A DNA stretch of 64,000 nucleotides, taken from the NCBI GenBank assembly GCA_034008185.1, contig CM067095.1:8974610-9038609 (forward strand), in the 5' to 3' direction. Origin of the DNA: Gorsachius magnificus (Eukaryota > Chordata > Aves > Pelecaniformes > Ardeidae). How positions within the stretch are numbered: the stretch's first letter is position 1; each line of letters opens with the position of its first letter. Below, piece by piece: positions 49,620-60,915 of this stretch. Below the pieces are notes generated by a model. That model did not search any database and had not been told where the DNA came from. It saw only the letters and a list, made by a program, of their open reading frames with translations. The translations under genes and the position numbers were made by a program.

Positions 49620-50263
49620 CTGTGGTGCCCACGTAACTGGCTGGAACGCTGCAGACAGTGCTTGCCACCAGACCGCATATCGATAGTGCTGAAAAATTGC
49701 AAAAAGGCACAGAGATGCTCAGAGGCAGAGTATGGCTTACGGGGAAGGGGAAATTAAACAGGGCAGAACTTCCCAGCTTGAGGTGGCGTAGGTGCGAGGT
49801 GTATAAAATCATGAAGGAGATGGAGAAGGCACATAGAGAATAGTTACTTGTTATTTTATTGCTTTTTGTAAGACAAGACACAGGGTTTCCGAGTGACATT
49901 GTCAAACTGCTGGTTCAGAACAAATAAGAGGAATTAATTTTTTATACGAAGTGTGATTAAACTGCAGGTCTTGGTATCAAAGGATGCTGTAGAAGCCAAA
50001 AGTATAAATGGTCTCAAGCCAATTCATGAGAAAATGGCTAGGTATAAGTGGATTTTAAACAAAATGGTTTGGCTGTGGTTTCCAGCTGAAGAAGTCACTG
50101 AACCACTGACTGCCAGAGGAAGCTCAGAGGTCTTAGGAGGGATAGGATCAGTTATCTGATTTCTTACACATTTTGCCTGGGCAGTCTGTCTTACCCACTG
50201 TCAGAGGGGGATACTGAGCTAGATGCACCTTTGAGCTGATGCCATATTGCTGTTGTTCTCATG
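49620..50263 (+). mobile_element. Ancient CR1 LINE, 3' end (relic)
   Basis: Several blocks occur in the order of an old amniote CR1: GTGTATAAAATCATGAAGG (about 49800), GTAGAAGCCAAAAGTATAAA (about 49989), CTGACTGCCAGAGG (about 50106), then CACTGTCAGAGGGGGATACT and GAGCTAGATGCACCTTTGAG near the end, finishing at GTTCTCATG. These are the last part of ORF2 and the 3' untranslated region. The frame is destroyed by many indels and no RT motif is present. It is clearly older than the CR1 copies at 57690 and 63677: the ending is of the turtle/crocodilian-like CR1 type rather than the chicken type with (ATTCTATG) repeats. The 5' limit is approximate. Confidence 0.82.
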
Positions 50264-53200
50264 CTATTCCAAAAATTGGCATAGCCAACTCTTTCAGACA
50301 TCTTCATTCAGGTAAAGCTTGGATAGATGCTCTTGGTAGATCTTGTAAAAGCTTCACTTTCTTTGCTGCTGTTGGATACTATTTCAGTATCTTAATACCA
50401 TGTTTAAAGTCGCCCTAGTAGCTTCTTTGGGTAACTCCAGGGGCTTGACATGATGCTGTGAAGTGCTGCCAGGAGCTGAGCAAAACTTCAAATTCCTATG
50501 CAATCAATTCAAAACTGGGAACTGCTTCGTCACCCTGAATCAGAAATAAAAGCTGAACTCTTTGAGCAAAATCTAGTAAATGAAGATTAAATATATTTAG
50601 ACTTATTCAAAACTCTGTTTTTCTGAGGTTGAATCACTTCTCTGTCTTGATTAGTTTGTGATGTCTGAGGAAGGCAAAATGAAGTGTTTCAGCTTTGTCC
50701 AAATTAACTGTTTCAGCATGTTTTTAATAATGGCTTGCCTGAAAATTTTTAAATGTTTCAGATTTACACCCAATTATAAGAAAAAGCCCTTTATCAATAG
50801 AATTCCTGTACTTGCACAGTTTTGCTCATATCCACCAACAACACATCCATATTCTTGCTGACAGTTTGCAGTGTATGCTACATGTAACTCCTACAAAATA
50901 TTCCCAGGTAACTTGTGCTGTAAATGCCATTGAGACTTATTTTTCTAGGGGATGGACAAGGGAGATTTTGTGTGAAGGAGCTGTGAATGAAAATGTTGTG
51001 CCTTCCTGTTGTTCCTTTGTTTCGTACTCCCTGAAACAACCAGGCAGATGCTAATGTGGTGGCGTTCAGTTACATCTCCAAATTACAGTTACCAGCTTCA
51101 TTATAGTTTTGGGCACTAACTGATCAGCAGACATTAAGATAAAATATTGTAATGATTCCTGGCATACGACACTCCAGCTACCTTTCATGTTCTATTATGG
51201 AGATGGAAACAAGGTAGCAGTCCTCTGCTGTAGTAATGATGGTGAAAACTAGCAAGACACCGTCCTCTGCAGCGCTGTCGTTGCCGTAACAGGCTGGTTA
51301 ACCCACTCCTGTTGGTTTGTAGGCTCTGGAAGAGAAGAGTCAGCTCTTCAATTGCAGTACTTTGGTCAGTGGTGATTGCAGGACAAAACCAGAATCTTTT
51401 TTTTTCCCTGGAGAGAGTTAGTTGCAAGTGTTCTTGTGTGGACTTATGCATAGACAGCACTGCAACAGCCAGTGGGTGGCACTGTTGTTGCAAGGAAACT
51501 TAAAAAAACCACCCATGTAACACTTCAGAAATGTTTGGATGGAAGTTTTCCATTGAAAACAGCAGTTTTGCCGAAATTGAAACATTTCACGGCACATGTC
51601 ACTTCTCAATGAATTTTTAATGGCGAAAAATGTAAATTACTCCGTCTGACTTTATAACTGCAATTTAGCTTTTTTCCCCCCTTATCTTATTGATTCAGTT
51701 TATTAGTTTTTGTGGTTATGCAATTTCAAAAATAATTCTTAATTTTATAGTTTTTTATCCTAGTGACTTGAACTCTCAAAGTGTAATCATCTTTGTGGAA
51801 GAAGAAACATTTTGGTATTTGTTAAAATAATAATATTTTTTTTTTTTTAAAAGCCTTTCAAATGCTGTCCCAGGGAAAATGTCATCTTTGACTCTCAATT
51901 TGGGACAAAAAATATGTTCCTGAAGGTCTGAATTTTGTATGGTCTGGATGATTTGTATCTTGACCTGCTCTGAATGGGCCTTCCTGACAAGAGAATGTGT
52001 TTTAGGATGCTCTTCCATGGTGCTGTGTGAGCGGCAGTGCTACCCAGCAGAACAGGCGCTACAGAGGGACACCCCGGTCCTGCTCGCACCAGCTATTCAT
52101 TACGCTGTGGTGTCAGGGAGGTAACACCACACCTTGGTGTCTTTGCAAGCTGTCAATGGCAGGAAGTGGTGCTGAAATCTCCGGTAGTTCCTGCTTTTTA
52201 AAAATAACCAGCTGGTGGGGTCCGACTAGGAACAGCTCACTGACCGTGAGTTAAGGTGGTGGTAGAGTGATGGGTATTTACAGAATGGCTCAAGGCAGTG
52301 CAGAAACTGGGAGACAGAGGGAAAGGGAACACTGTGAACTGGCGGGGGAACACATTAGTTTTTTCTGTGTTCCAAAATTTAAAAAAACCCACTATTTATT
52401 CATATATGGCTTGTCTTGTTTGTCATGGCAAATGTGCAAAACATAGTTTTGTTCTACAAGACAGGGTAAGTTATTTATAGTGACTTCTCATAGAGTCTTG
52501 TTGGAGGAAGCCCAAAATCTTCATTCTGCCATATGCAAAACTTACTGCAGTTATTGCAGACTTCTCAGATTCTGCCCACTTCATGTCAAGTTAGAGTTGC
52601 TACAGCTTCACTGTGCAGAGCAGTAGGATTTCAAGTGACATACACAGGGGCCCTATGGAAGTAAAACTAGTGACAGGGATGTTGGCTAGAAGTTCCGGAC
52701 TTGGTATCCATAAATGTACTTGTTTTCTAATTGGAAGTGAATAATTGCCGTATAACCTATTATGAGCAGCCTGTGTCTCTCTGGGTTGCGCGGCACAACT
52801 ACTGCAACACCATACAAAAAATGCTTAAGCGTATGCAGTCGTCTCATTGAAATCAAGATACCTAATTAGGTCAAGATAAATTCCATAGAGATATTCAAAG
52901 TAAGTATGTACATAAATGTTTTTTTAGATCAGGGCATACAGAAGGACTTCTAGATGTCTCAAAGGAAGACCACAATTTCTGCATTCCCTCCAGGGATACA
53001 TAGCTGTGCTTTTTGTTCTTGTAAGTGCTGCACTGAGCTCTTTGAGGAAGCTTAGCAATAAAGAAAAGCACATCCTTTTTTGTTTTTGTTTGACACAGTT
53101 ACTTTGGTGACTGTGTCAACAGTGGAGAAAGAACCAAATTGTGTTACTACCTCTGTCAATTCTTAAACAGCACTGCAGAGTCCCCTCTCCTCCCCAAATG

Positions 53201-56200
53201 AGGAAGAGAAATTCACACTGTAATATTAATAACTGTGGGGCCCTTTAGCCTTTAATAATTAACATACTGCTAACTGTAGCTGAATGTTCCTTTTTCTGAT
53301 TCCAATTACAGACCCATTTGGACCAGGCTCAGCTGAGGGAAGTGGCTGAGCAGCAGTGATATAACAGAGTCCTAGATCAGAGTGAAATTGTTCTCCTTTG
53401 GCCTACACAGGAGAGTAAAGAAAACTTTGGGCTCAGACAGTGTTGAAGCCAAAGCATCAGGTGTTACAGAAGAATAAAGTATTCTGTACCCCAGTCATTC
53501 CAGCCCTGGGGGCTACTTTAATATCAGAGCCAATTTCTGGAGCCTGCTGACAAATAGACTCACCTGGCTTAATGTAAAATGAAATGTTCCTTTCAATAGG
53601 TGATAACTGTTCATATATTTGCCACTTTTCCCCAAGATGCTGCTGAGGAGGAGGCGCTTGCTACCTTTTTCTTCTTTGTGGGGTGACAGCATGTGTTCAT
53701 TGGTAGCGTATGAGTAAGACAGGAGACCTGGTCTAAAACCGTAGCTCGCAGATTGGCTGGCCCTAGTATTTACTGCTTGAAATAGAGTTGCTAGTGCAGA
53801 TCTAACAAAAAGTTTAGTACTTAGCAAACCTACTATGATCTTTGCAATGTGATTTACGAGTCTTGGATAAATGTTGTTAGTGTTTTGCTGTAACATCATG
53901 ATGTTTTGGCAGTAGTCCTGCTACCCTAGATGCTTCTGCTAGCAGACAGGCCAATTTAACAGTAACAGTTTAAATGCTTCTCAAACTGTAGCCCTACTTC
54001 AAAAGGTCTGCTATTATGCAACCAGAAGTAGAAGGGAAGGGAACTAGTAAATTCTAAGTTGTGGTTACCTAGCAGCTAAAACTGATGATAGACACTGCCA
54101 TATGTTCTGTCTTCTGCCCCTGGTTGTGTAATCCCATACCTGCCCTTGTGTGAGCAGCTGCAAAGTGAGAAAGCACAGGGAGCTGATCCAGCTGAAAACT
54201 AAACTTAACCAAGAAAATATTAGTTTTTGTTTGTATAGCGTTCCATCCATGTTCAGATTAGCTCAAGCTATTATAGCACTATACCCAGAATTAATCAAAA
54301 GAGATAGTGAAAGAGGCTTGGAATCGGATTATGTCACATAGTGGGATTTTTTTAGTAATTACAACTAACTCTGTCTTAGAGTTATACTATCAGTCTTTTG
54401 TAATACTTAGCGAAATGTTAATTCTCCTTGTCAGTGGCATAGCCATGGGTATGCTTATTTTCAGCTACCTGCTAACAATTAATAAAGCTCTCGAGATTTT
54501 CTGATTTTCAAATTATTATCTCATTGCTTAAATTTGAGAAGTTGTGAGGTGGAAACACAGTAGGGCTAAGAGGGAGAAAATCTTTTGCTTAGTTATAAAT
54601 GCGGGTGGCAGCAGCTGGGAATTAGAGAAAATTCCACATACACCTACGACAGTGTAAGAAGGGTAGTTTCAACTTTAGATAAGGTGACACAAGGGCATTT
54701 AAACAGCATATATGCCTGGGTTAGAAGTCATCTACACATGCTGACCCTTGAGGGACTGGCAAGCTTCAGAATGTGGGGTACTCAACATCAGATTTAAGTT
54801 TTCAGTAGTCTGAAAGCAGGAAGCAGATTAAGAATTCAAGGCGTGAGCAAGCAATGGAAAAACATCCAAAACAATCCAAAATCTCATTGCAGAATTCTAG
54901 TCCTGAATTTACCCTGAGTTACTGAGGGATTATAAATTGAATCTTTACCTGGATTCAGTCAGGAAGTGGAATTTATCTTCCTTTGCAAGTGTTGAATTTT
55001 CAGTGAAAGGTTGAAATAATGTATTTCATCTGTATGATTTAGGTTTTAATTTTATTTTTATATATAACTTTCTTTATGCATTTTATTGCAGTGTTGGTTC
55101 CTCATAGGCATTGTCACCCTGTCTTAATTTGCCACACTCTGTAGTGCTTGTTCCAGGGTCAGGCTGTACATCCCGTGAGGCATCTCTGCTCATGACCAGG
55201 TAATGAATCACATCTGCCAAGTGCCTGTGCTGCATCCTGGAAGATGTGGACCAGGAGTGCTCCAGTCATAGAGGAGAACAGAAAAAAGGCAAATGAACTA
55301 CTGTTCTCACAGAGAGTAATTGCAGTATTTCAAGATTAAAATATACTGCATTTTGTTGTTGAAAACTGTATTTTCAGGGGAAGAAAAAGGATATTGCTTG
55401 AAACTGAATTTTCCATTGGAAAGCTAGTTCTGACAAAAAAAATTTCTAATGAATCTATGCTTGATCCTTCTCTAAATTTCCTAAGAGGGAACAGCGGTTT
55501 TTATGTGCTTCAACAACACCCACACTTTCTCAATGGCTGAGCCTAAAAATATAAATGAGAAGTACCACTAAAATTAAAGTAATTTTGTGTTATGGAGACA
55601 CGAAAAACATTGGAGTGGATGAAAATGAAGAAGTTAAGAAGGGTTAAGATAGAGGACAATCTGATAATTCAAAGATGACATTTCAAAATTTTTAGCACTT
55701 TTACAGAAAGTCAAAAAGTTTTTCAGATGTTTTTAATTAAAAGCATTATAAGCACTAGTTGGGAAAAGTGAGTACTCACATTTTTATCTAACATCAAAAT
55801 AAAGGCAGGATTGCTTCACACATTTTAGGTCATTTTTTGGTTTCTGCAAGCCTGTTCACCCATCTGTGATCTTTTCAAGTACTATTAATCGAAAATGTTA
55901 CACCAGTACTGAGAAAAAACCCCTTGTTTTAAAGAAAAAGGCATGTTGTTTGACAAAGTAATAAAGCAGAAGAAATCTGACTATAAAAGAGACTGTAACA
56001 GATAACAAAACTAGAGATTAGAGATCAATGGTTTCATCCTGTGAGGGTCATTTGTAATTTATGATATCACCTTATGCTAGAGAGCCAGTTCAGCTGGAAG
56101 GCAGTTGAGTGATGATGATATGTGAAAGACATTGGACAGGATCCTGAAGTGCTGGGTTTAGTTCTGTGTGGGTGAAACTCTGTGTATGACCACATCGGTT

Positions 56201-56467
56201 GGCCTGTTCTCCACTGAGGACACAGGGATGGCAGTACATCAGAGCAGAGGCTGGTTTCTTAGTGAGTCTCAGTAGCACTTAGCACAGTGCCACTACTACA
56301 TCCCACCACTTACTGGGTCTTGTAGGCTTGCCTTGGTTAGGAAGTTGTTCTGCTGTGCCAGAAACATTTTTGAAATTTCAAACACATAGAAATTGCAAGT
56401 CTTTCTCAGAAGGAACCAAATACAGTTGCATATTTTACATGCAGAAGTTCCACCAGAATCCCTGGTA
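50264..56467. other. Gene-free AT-rich DNA
   Basis: No gene is recognised. A T13 run lies at 51836-51848. About 52010-52250 is less AT-rich than its flanks but is not assignable. About 53218-53335 contains several TAAT cores and is enhancer-like in composition only. The 128-codon minus-strand frame at 53513-53899 has no family resemblance. Confidence 0.5.
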
Positions 56468-56524
56468 TCTTAGAGGTTTGTGACTCACTGTGAGTGTAGG
56501 AGAGCAAAGTTCAAGTCCCTGCTT
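56468..56524 (+). repeat. tRNA-derived SINE head (MIR1_Amn-like relic)
   Basis: TCTTAGAGGTTTGTGACTCA corresponds to the A-box end and AAAGTTCAAGTCCCTGCTT contains a B-box-like GTTCAAGTCC, at roughly the spacing of a tRNA gene. The intervening TGAGTGTAGGAGAGC fits the remembered GGATGTGGGAGACC of a MIR-like amniote SINE. It is not a functional tRNA gene because no cloverleaf can be drawn. The TTCAAGTCCCT block is repeated a few bases later (about 56529). Confidence 0.42.
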
Positions 56525-57689
56525 GAATTTCAAGTCCCTATAGCCCCTGCTGTGGGATAGTCAGGTGTACTTTTGCTCTGTGTTTTGACCAGAAATTCCA
56601 TCCCAGACATGGCCAGCCTTCCCATAAAACTCATCAAAACCAACCTTTACTTATTTTAAGTTGCAGTGTCAATTGCTTTACTTTCTGAAAATGCATTTTG
56701 TTGTAAAATACTCAACCAGCTCCATTGTGTGTACTACTGTGGTATTAACCGTAAACAATAATTATGAGGAGAGGATTTAAAAAATCTCTGCAGGTTCTGA
56801 TTAGGATAAAGACCTGGGTTAAGCTTTCCTGCAAGACTGGAAAACACTAGTTAAATTCTTCTGATGCAGTGCTTTGTTGTTTGGATTGCCCTGTTTCATG
56901 GCCATGCAGACCCTAGAAAGGCAATGGGTTAGCAGAAAATGGAAATCAGAGGGGAAAAGTTGCTCTTTAGGAGAAATTTGGAATTGGTATCTGGATTTAC
57001 CCTGGGTGAGAGCAGGGCTTGTCATTAACTTTGCAATCTATGTCACAAGCTGGTCACAAGATGTTTTGCCTACACTTCCATAGCCTTTCAAAGTCCATGA
57101 GAAGATGCATATGTCATCACCATGGAAAGTCAGGATACTCATCAGGAAAAACAGCCAACACAGACATTTTGAAGATAATCCATGAAGAATAATCCATTAA
57201 CAACTCCCATAAAAATGGTAGGTGCCTAGGAGGTGGAGATTTCATTTTTAATGCTGATCTTTTCTCCCTGCAGAATATTGCTCCCACTGTATCAATATTT
57301 TAGAAAAGAAAGAGAAACCTTCTGCAGCTGCAGAGGCAATTTGGAGGGATTAAAAATTTATCCTGTTTTGAGCAAAGCTTTCAGCAGGTGCTAGAATCCA
57401 CTTAATCACAGGTGGGTAACCTGCGCAGCCTCTCTTTCCCATGGCAAAAACTGGAGTGAAGGTCCTGGCAATTTTTTCATGCAGGGATCTGCTGTCAGGA
57501 CCTACTTCCAATTTCAACCATACTGAGCCACATTCTTTGCCTAGAACAGCACAAAATTCCAGTCTAGGATGTAAAAGTGACATTTTTTTCTTCTAGTTTC
57601 TTTCTTTTGGTGAGGAAACAGAGTCAAGCCTGTTCTTGGAGCAGCTCAGTTACCACGGCAGGTTTACACCAGAGTTTGAATTTGGCTCA
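56525..57689. other. Gene-free DNA
   Basis: No gene or clear repeat is recognised between the SINE relic and the CR1 3' end. Confidence 0.5.
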
Positions 57690-57915
57690 ACCTCAGGGGA
57701 GGTTTAGATTGGATATTAGGAAAAATTTCTTCACCAAAAGGGCTGTGAAGCATTGGAACGGGCTGCCCAGGGAAGTGGTTGAGTCACTGGCCCTAGAAGT
57801 ATCTAAAAGACAGGTAGATGTGGTGCTTAGGGACATGGTTTAGTGGTGAGTTGGCAGTGCTAGGTTAAGGGTTGGATCTTAAAGGTCCTTTCCAACCTAA
57901 ATGGTTCTATGATTC
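57690..57915 (+). mobile_element. CR1 LINE, 3' end fragment (chicken-type)
   Basis: GAGGTTTAGATTGGATATTA, GGAAAAATTTCTTCACC, GGGCTGCCCAGGGAAGTGGT and CTTTCCAACCTAAATGG occur in the correct order for the end of CR1 ORF2 and the 3' untranslated region, ending in a partial ATTCTATG-type tail. The frame is open from upstream to a stop at 57841 with the residues [15 protein letters not shown] visible, the conserved C-terminal part of the CR1 replicase. Only about 225 bp remain, the usual 5' truncation. About 8 bases expected between GGTTGGA and TCTTAAAGG are missing. Confidence 0.9.
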
Positions 57916-58954
57916 AATAATTAAAAGGGCTAATTAACATTAGCTGAAACTCAAAATTTGGGCTCCACAGGAAACTCAGGCAATTCCATATTGATTTTCA
58001 CTCTAAAGTGGAAAGAGCCATGTGGTTTAGAGATTTCTCTCCAAAATATCCTATTTGCCAAGAATTTTATTGGGGTGAAGAAAGAGGAAAATAGAAAACC
58101 TCCAGTTGAGTCTCAGAAATCAAAACAAAACCTCATTTCTAAAAGACTTTTAAACGTATGTTTTCTTCCCATCTCTAAGGGAAACCTAATTAAAACACTT
58201 CCTTTCAAGTATTTGTCAATGAATTTGCATCATGATTATAATGTTAAATGGCACATTTTGCTTAAACAAACCAGCATTTTTCAGGTGTAGAAACATTACC
58301 TGGGACTTGGGGAAACTTTTCTTTTTTTACTTGGTCTATTTGACACTATCATGGTTGGTTTACAAATCCATATGAACGAGCAAATATACACCATTGCTAA
58401 GGACAGAGCACTTTTAAGGTTTTTCTGCTCTCAAGGAAGCAAGTTGCGACTGACAATGACAGACTGTGTAGGGTAACCATACCATTTGTTTACAGATCTG
58501 CATGTAATTTCCACCCACTAGAACTAATTGCTTTTATCAACACCAGTAATTAGAAGTGCCAAAGAAGCATCAAATTTTCTGACTGGACATGGTATAAAAT
58601 GGTGTATAACAGTGTGCTGTGACAGTTTAGACTAGGGCAGATAGCAATTTGGGGAAAGAATATAGTCAAAGAGCTGGTTGGTACATAGAAAACTGGTAAC
58701 TGGAGCTTCCTTCTACACTTGTGGAGAAATAGCATAGATCCCATGGCAACTTCTCTGGGTCGTTTTCTTCAGAACTCTCTGTGAAAACACAGTGGGCTTT
58801 ACAGGGCCACACCACTTCTGATTAACTTTTTGTTGGGAAGATTTTCTCAAACAGAGAATGGCACGGCAGAGAAGAATCACTGTCTGATGCAAGTAAAACA
58901 GAACCGTTGGATTGTCAGGAGACTCAGGTAGAAGTCAAGAGCTCCAGTTCAAAA
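57916..58954. other. Gene-free AT-rich DNA
   Basis: No gene is recognised. The 110-codon frame at 57958-58290 is Lys/Asn/Leu-rich as expected for AT-rich DNA. Confidence 0.5.
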
Positions 58955-59008
58955 ATGGTCCTTGAATCTAGGTCTCCCACTGCAGACATGAGCTTTCCAT
59001 CATTAGGG
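58955..59008 (-). repeat. tRNA-derived SINE head (MIR1_Amn-like relic)
   Basis: On the plus strand the order GGTCCTTGAATCTAGGTCTC then CCACTGCAGACATGAG then CATCATTAGG mirrors the reverse complement of the same SINE head seen at 56468. The B-box region would be the complement of TTGAATCTAGG. The match is short and partial. Confidence 0.4.
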
Positions 59009-60899
59009 TGTTCAAATACTGTCATATGGGTGTGTATCTGGAAAACATGTTTCCAGTTCAGTATGGGACTCGGTGAGCCCATGGGAAAAGCAATCCCCAC
59101 TTCCCATCCCTATCCTTCCCTTCCCTAAACCACTGCCCAGTAGGACAAATGTTCTCCCGGACACAGGTAAGTACTAGTGCCAGGACTGCACTGTTCCACC
59201 TAGCCAAAGTGCAAATGTATCCAGCCTTGTGAGAAGTAGTCCAGTGAAGAGGGAAAAAAAAGGATGATTTTTCAGGCAGAGGATTCAAGCTTTGTACCTC
59301 AGTGCCAGACAGGTTTCTGCATCATTTGTGATAGGTAATAATGGAAATCTATTTCTGACTAAGCTCTAAATAATTACTGCCAGAATGGTGCTGATGAGTA
59401 TTTATCCAACAGAAGAAAAACAGCGTGTTGATTCTTGAACCACAGAAAGCCATAATTGTCATTTAAAATCTGGCATGTTGTTTAAAATACTAAATTCATT
59501 ATCTTTCAGAATCTTTATAATTATACATCTGAACTATCACTCTGAATACATTTGCAAGTGTAAAGAAACAGACATTTTTTTCTGACAAGGGAGTTGACTA
59601 TTGGTTGTTCCATTTTTAAGATCTTCCTAAACCTAAATACCAAAGCCCAAGTGAAAAATGAAATGAAAAAGTCCTACCTGCGCAGAATGTAAAGCCCATT
59701 CTGTTTCAAAGCTGTTAATTCCTGTTACAGTTACCCCAGAAAGCTATAATCATGAAATTGCAACACTTATTTGGAACATGTCTTTTGCTCACACAATAGA
59801 AAATGTTCCTGCTCCTCCTCTCGTAATAAAATGACCATATCAAATAACTTTTTTCATAAAAATGAAGAAATGCTGGGGAAAAAAGAATATTAAAACTTCT
59901 TAGCTTCAGAGATATCAAACTCTTATCAAGGACTGGGACAAGGTATATATTTTCAGAAATATTGAAAGGAGGGGAAAAAAAATCAAGTCTTGACATTAAC
60001 AAGATGATAACAGCCATTGGCTCTTGTTCACTGACTTCCACCCCGGAATATCAGCAGTGAGATAATCAGGCTTTCACTGACTTGGATCAGACTCTGCTCT
60101 TTGGCCTGGCTGATATTATGTGGAGTTATTCGCTGGAAGAGTTTTGACAAAAATAATAACCCACCGAGTGAGGTTTTCAAGAGCAGAGACTGTATGCCAG
60201 ACAGGTAAATCACAGGCACGTTCAGATCCTTGAATTGGCTCTGCATTTGTGTGATGGCTGAATGTAAACACAGCTCTTGAAAATCCTGAGCTTTGAGAGT
60301 GTGGGAGACTGAAGGATCTATCTAGTGCCGATCTCAACATGAAATACTCTACCAGTGGGGGGAAAAAGAAATCAGACATTGCTCCTGCTCTAAAAAAGTG
60401 TGTTGGGGGTTCATGCTTCAAAATGGTATTGCAAGCATGGAAGATGTTATCAAAAGTTGAGAGTTCATAAGATGATTTTCACATAACTTCTTCCAGTTGC
60501 AACTAGGAACCAAGAAGCACTGGTGATAAGACAGGCGGATCTCGTTTCAAATTTTCTTCCTGATGTGATTTCTGACTGTATTTAGACATCCCAGTGGTTA
60601 AATGCTAACAGTTAAAAGGAGTTAAGTCCCTCTTGTTATTTTAAATAATTAAGACACTGCTGCCTATTTGCATCTTAAATCAACAATTCATATTTTTGAA
60701 AAGCTTCCTCGATGCAGTAATGCTTTAGTGAAGATATTAATAATAAAATATAGTCTCTTGATTCAGTGACTCTTGAGCAAGGAAATTTAACGAACAGAAC
60801 CGATTTATGTCCCCTAAACTTTTCTATCGCTGCATGTCCCATGTGTTCTGGCAAACAGCCTTCCCATAGCAGACACCTGGGTGTGCCTCACTACACTCT
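59009..60899. other. Gene-free AT-rich DNA
   Basis: No gene is recognised. About 60045-60100 faintly resembles the amniote palindromic repeats (CACTGACTTGGATCAGACTC) but is not strong enough to list. Confidence 0.5.
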
Positions 60900-60915
60900 C
60901 CCCCCCCCCCCCCCC
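60900..60915 (+). repeat. C16 homopolymer tract
   Basis: Sixteen consecutive C residues. Its exact length is an error-prone point in assembly, and any frame crossing it (such as the one at 60766-61287) cannot be trusted. Confidence 0.9.

Noticed and set aside
49417..49905. 162-codon minus-strand open frame with hydrophobic stretches that mimic membrane segments
   Set aside because: It overlaps the recognised plus-strand CR1 relic in antisense for most of its length and starts at TTG, so the hydrophobicity is a by-product of T-rich antisense sequence.
56468..56540. tRNA gene suggested by a B-box-like GTTCAAGTCC
   Set aside because: No acceptor stem or cloverleaf can be drawn around it; a SINE head explains the match better.
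57577..57843. 88-codon open frame as a gene
   Set aside because: Its C-terminal half is the end of CR1 ORF2; the N-terminal half is unrelated flanking DNA.
60025..60105. Further copy of the palindromic amniote repeat
   Set aside because: Only one short block (CACTGACTTGGATCAG) fits; the mirrored arm is not visible.
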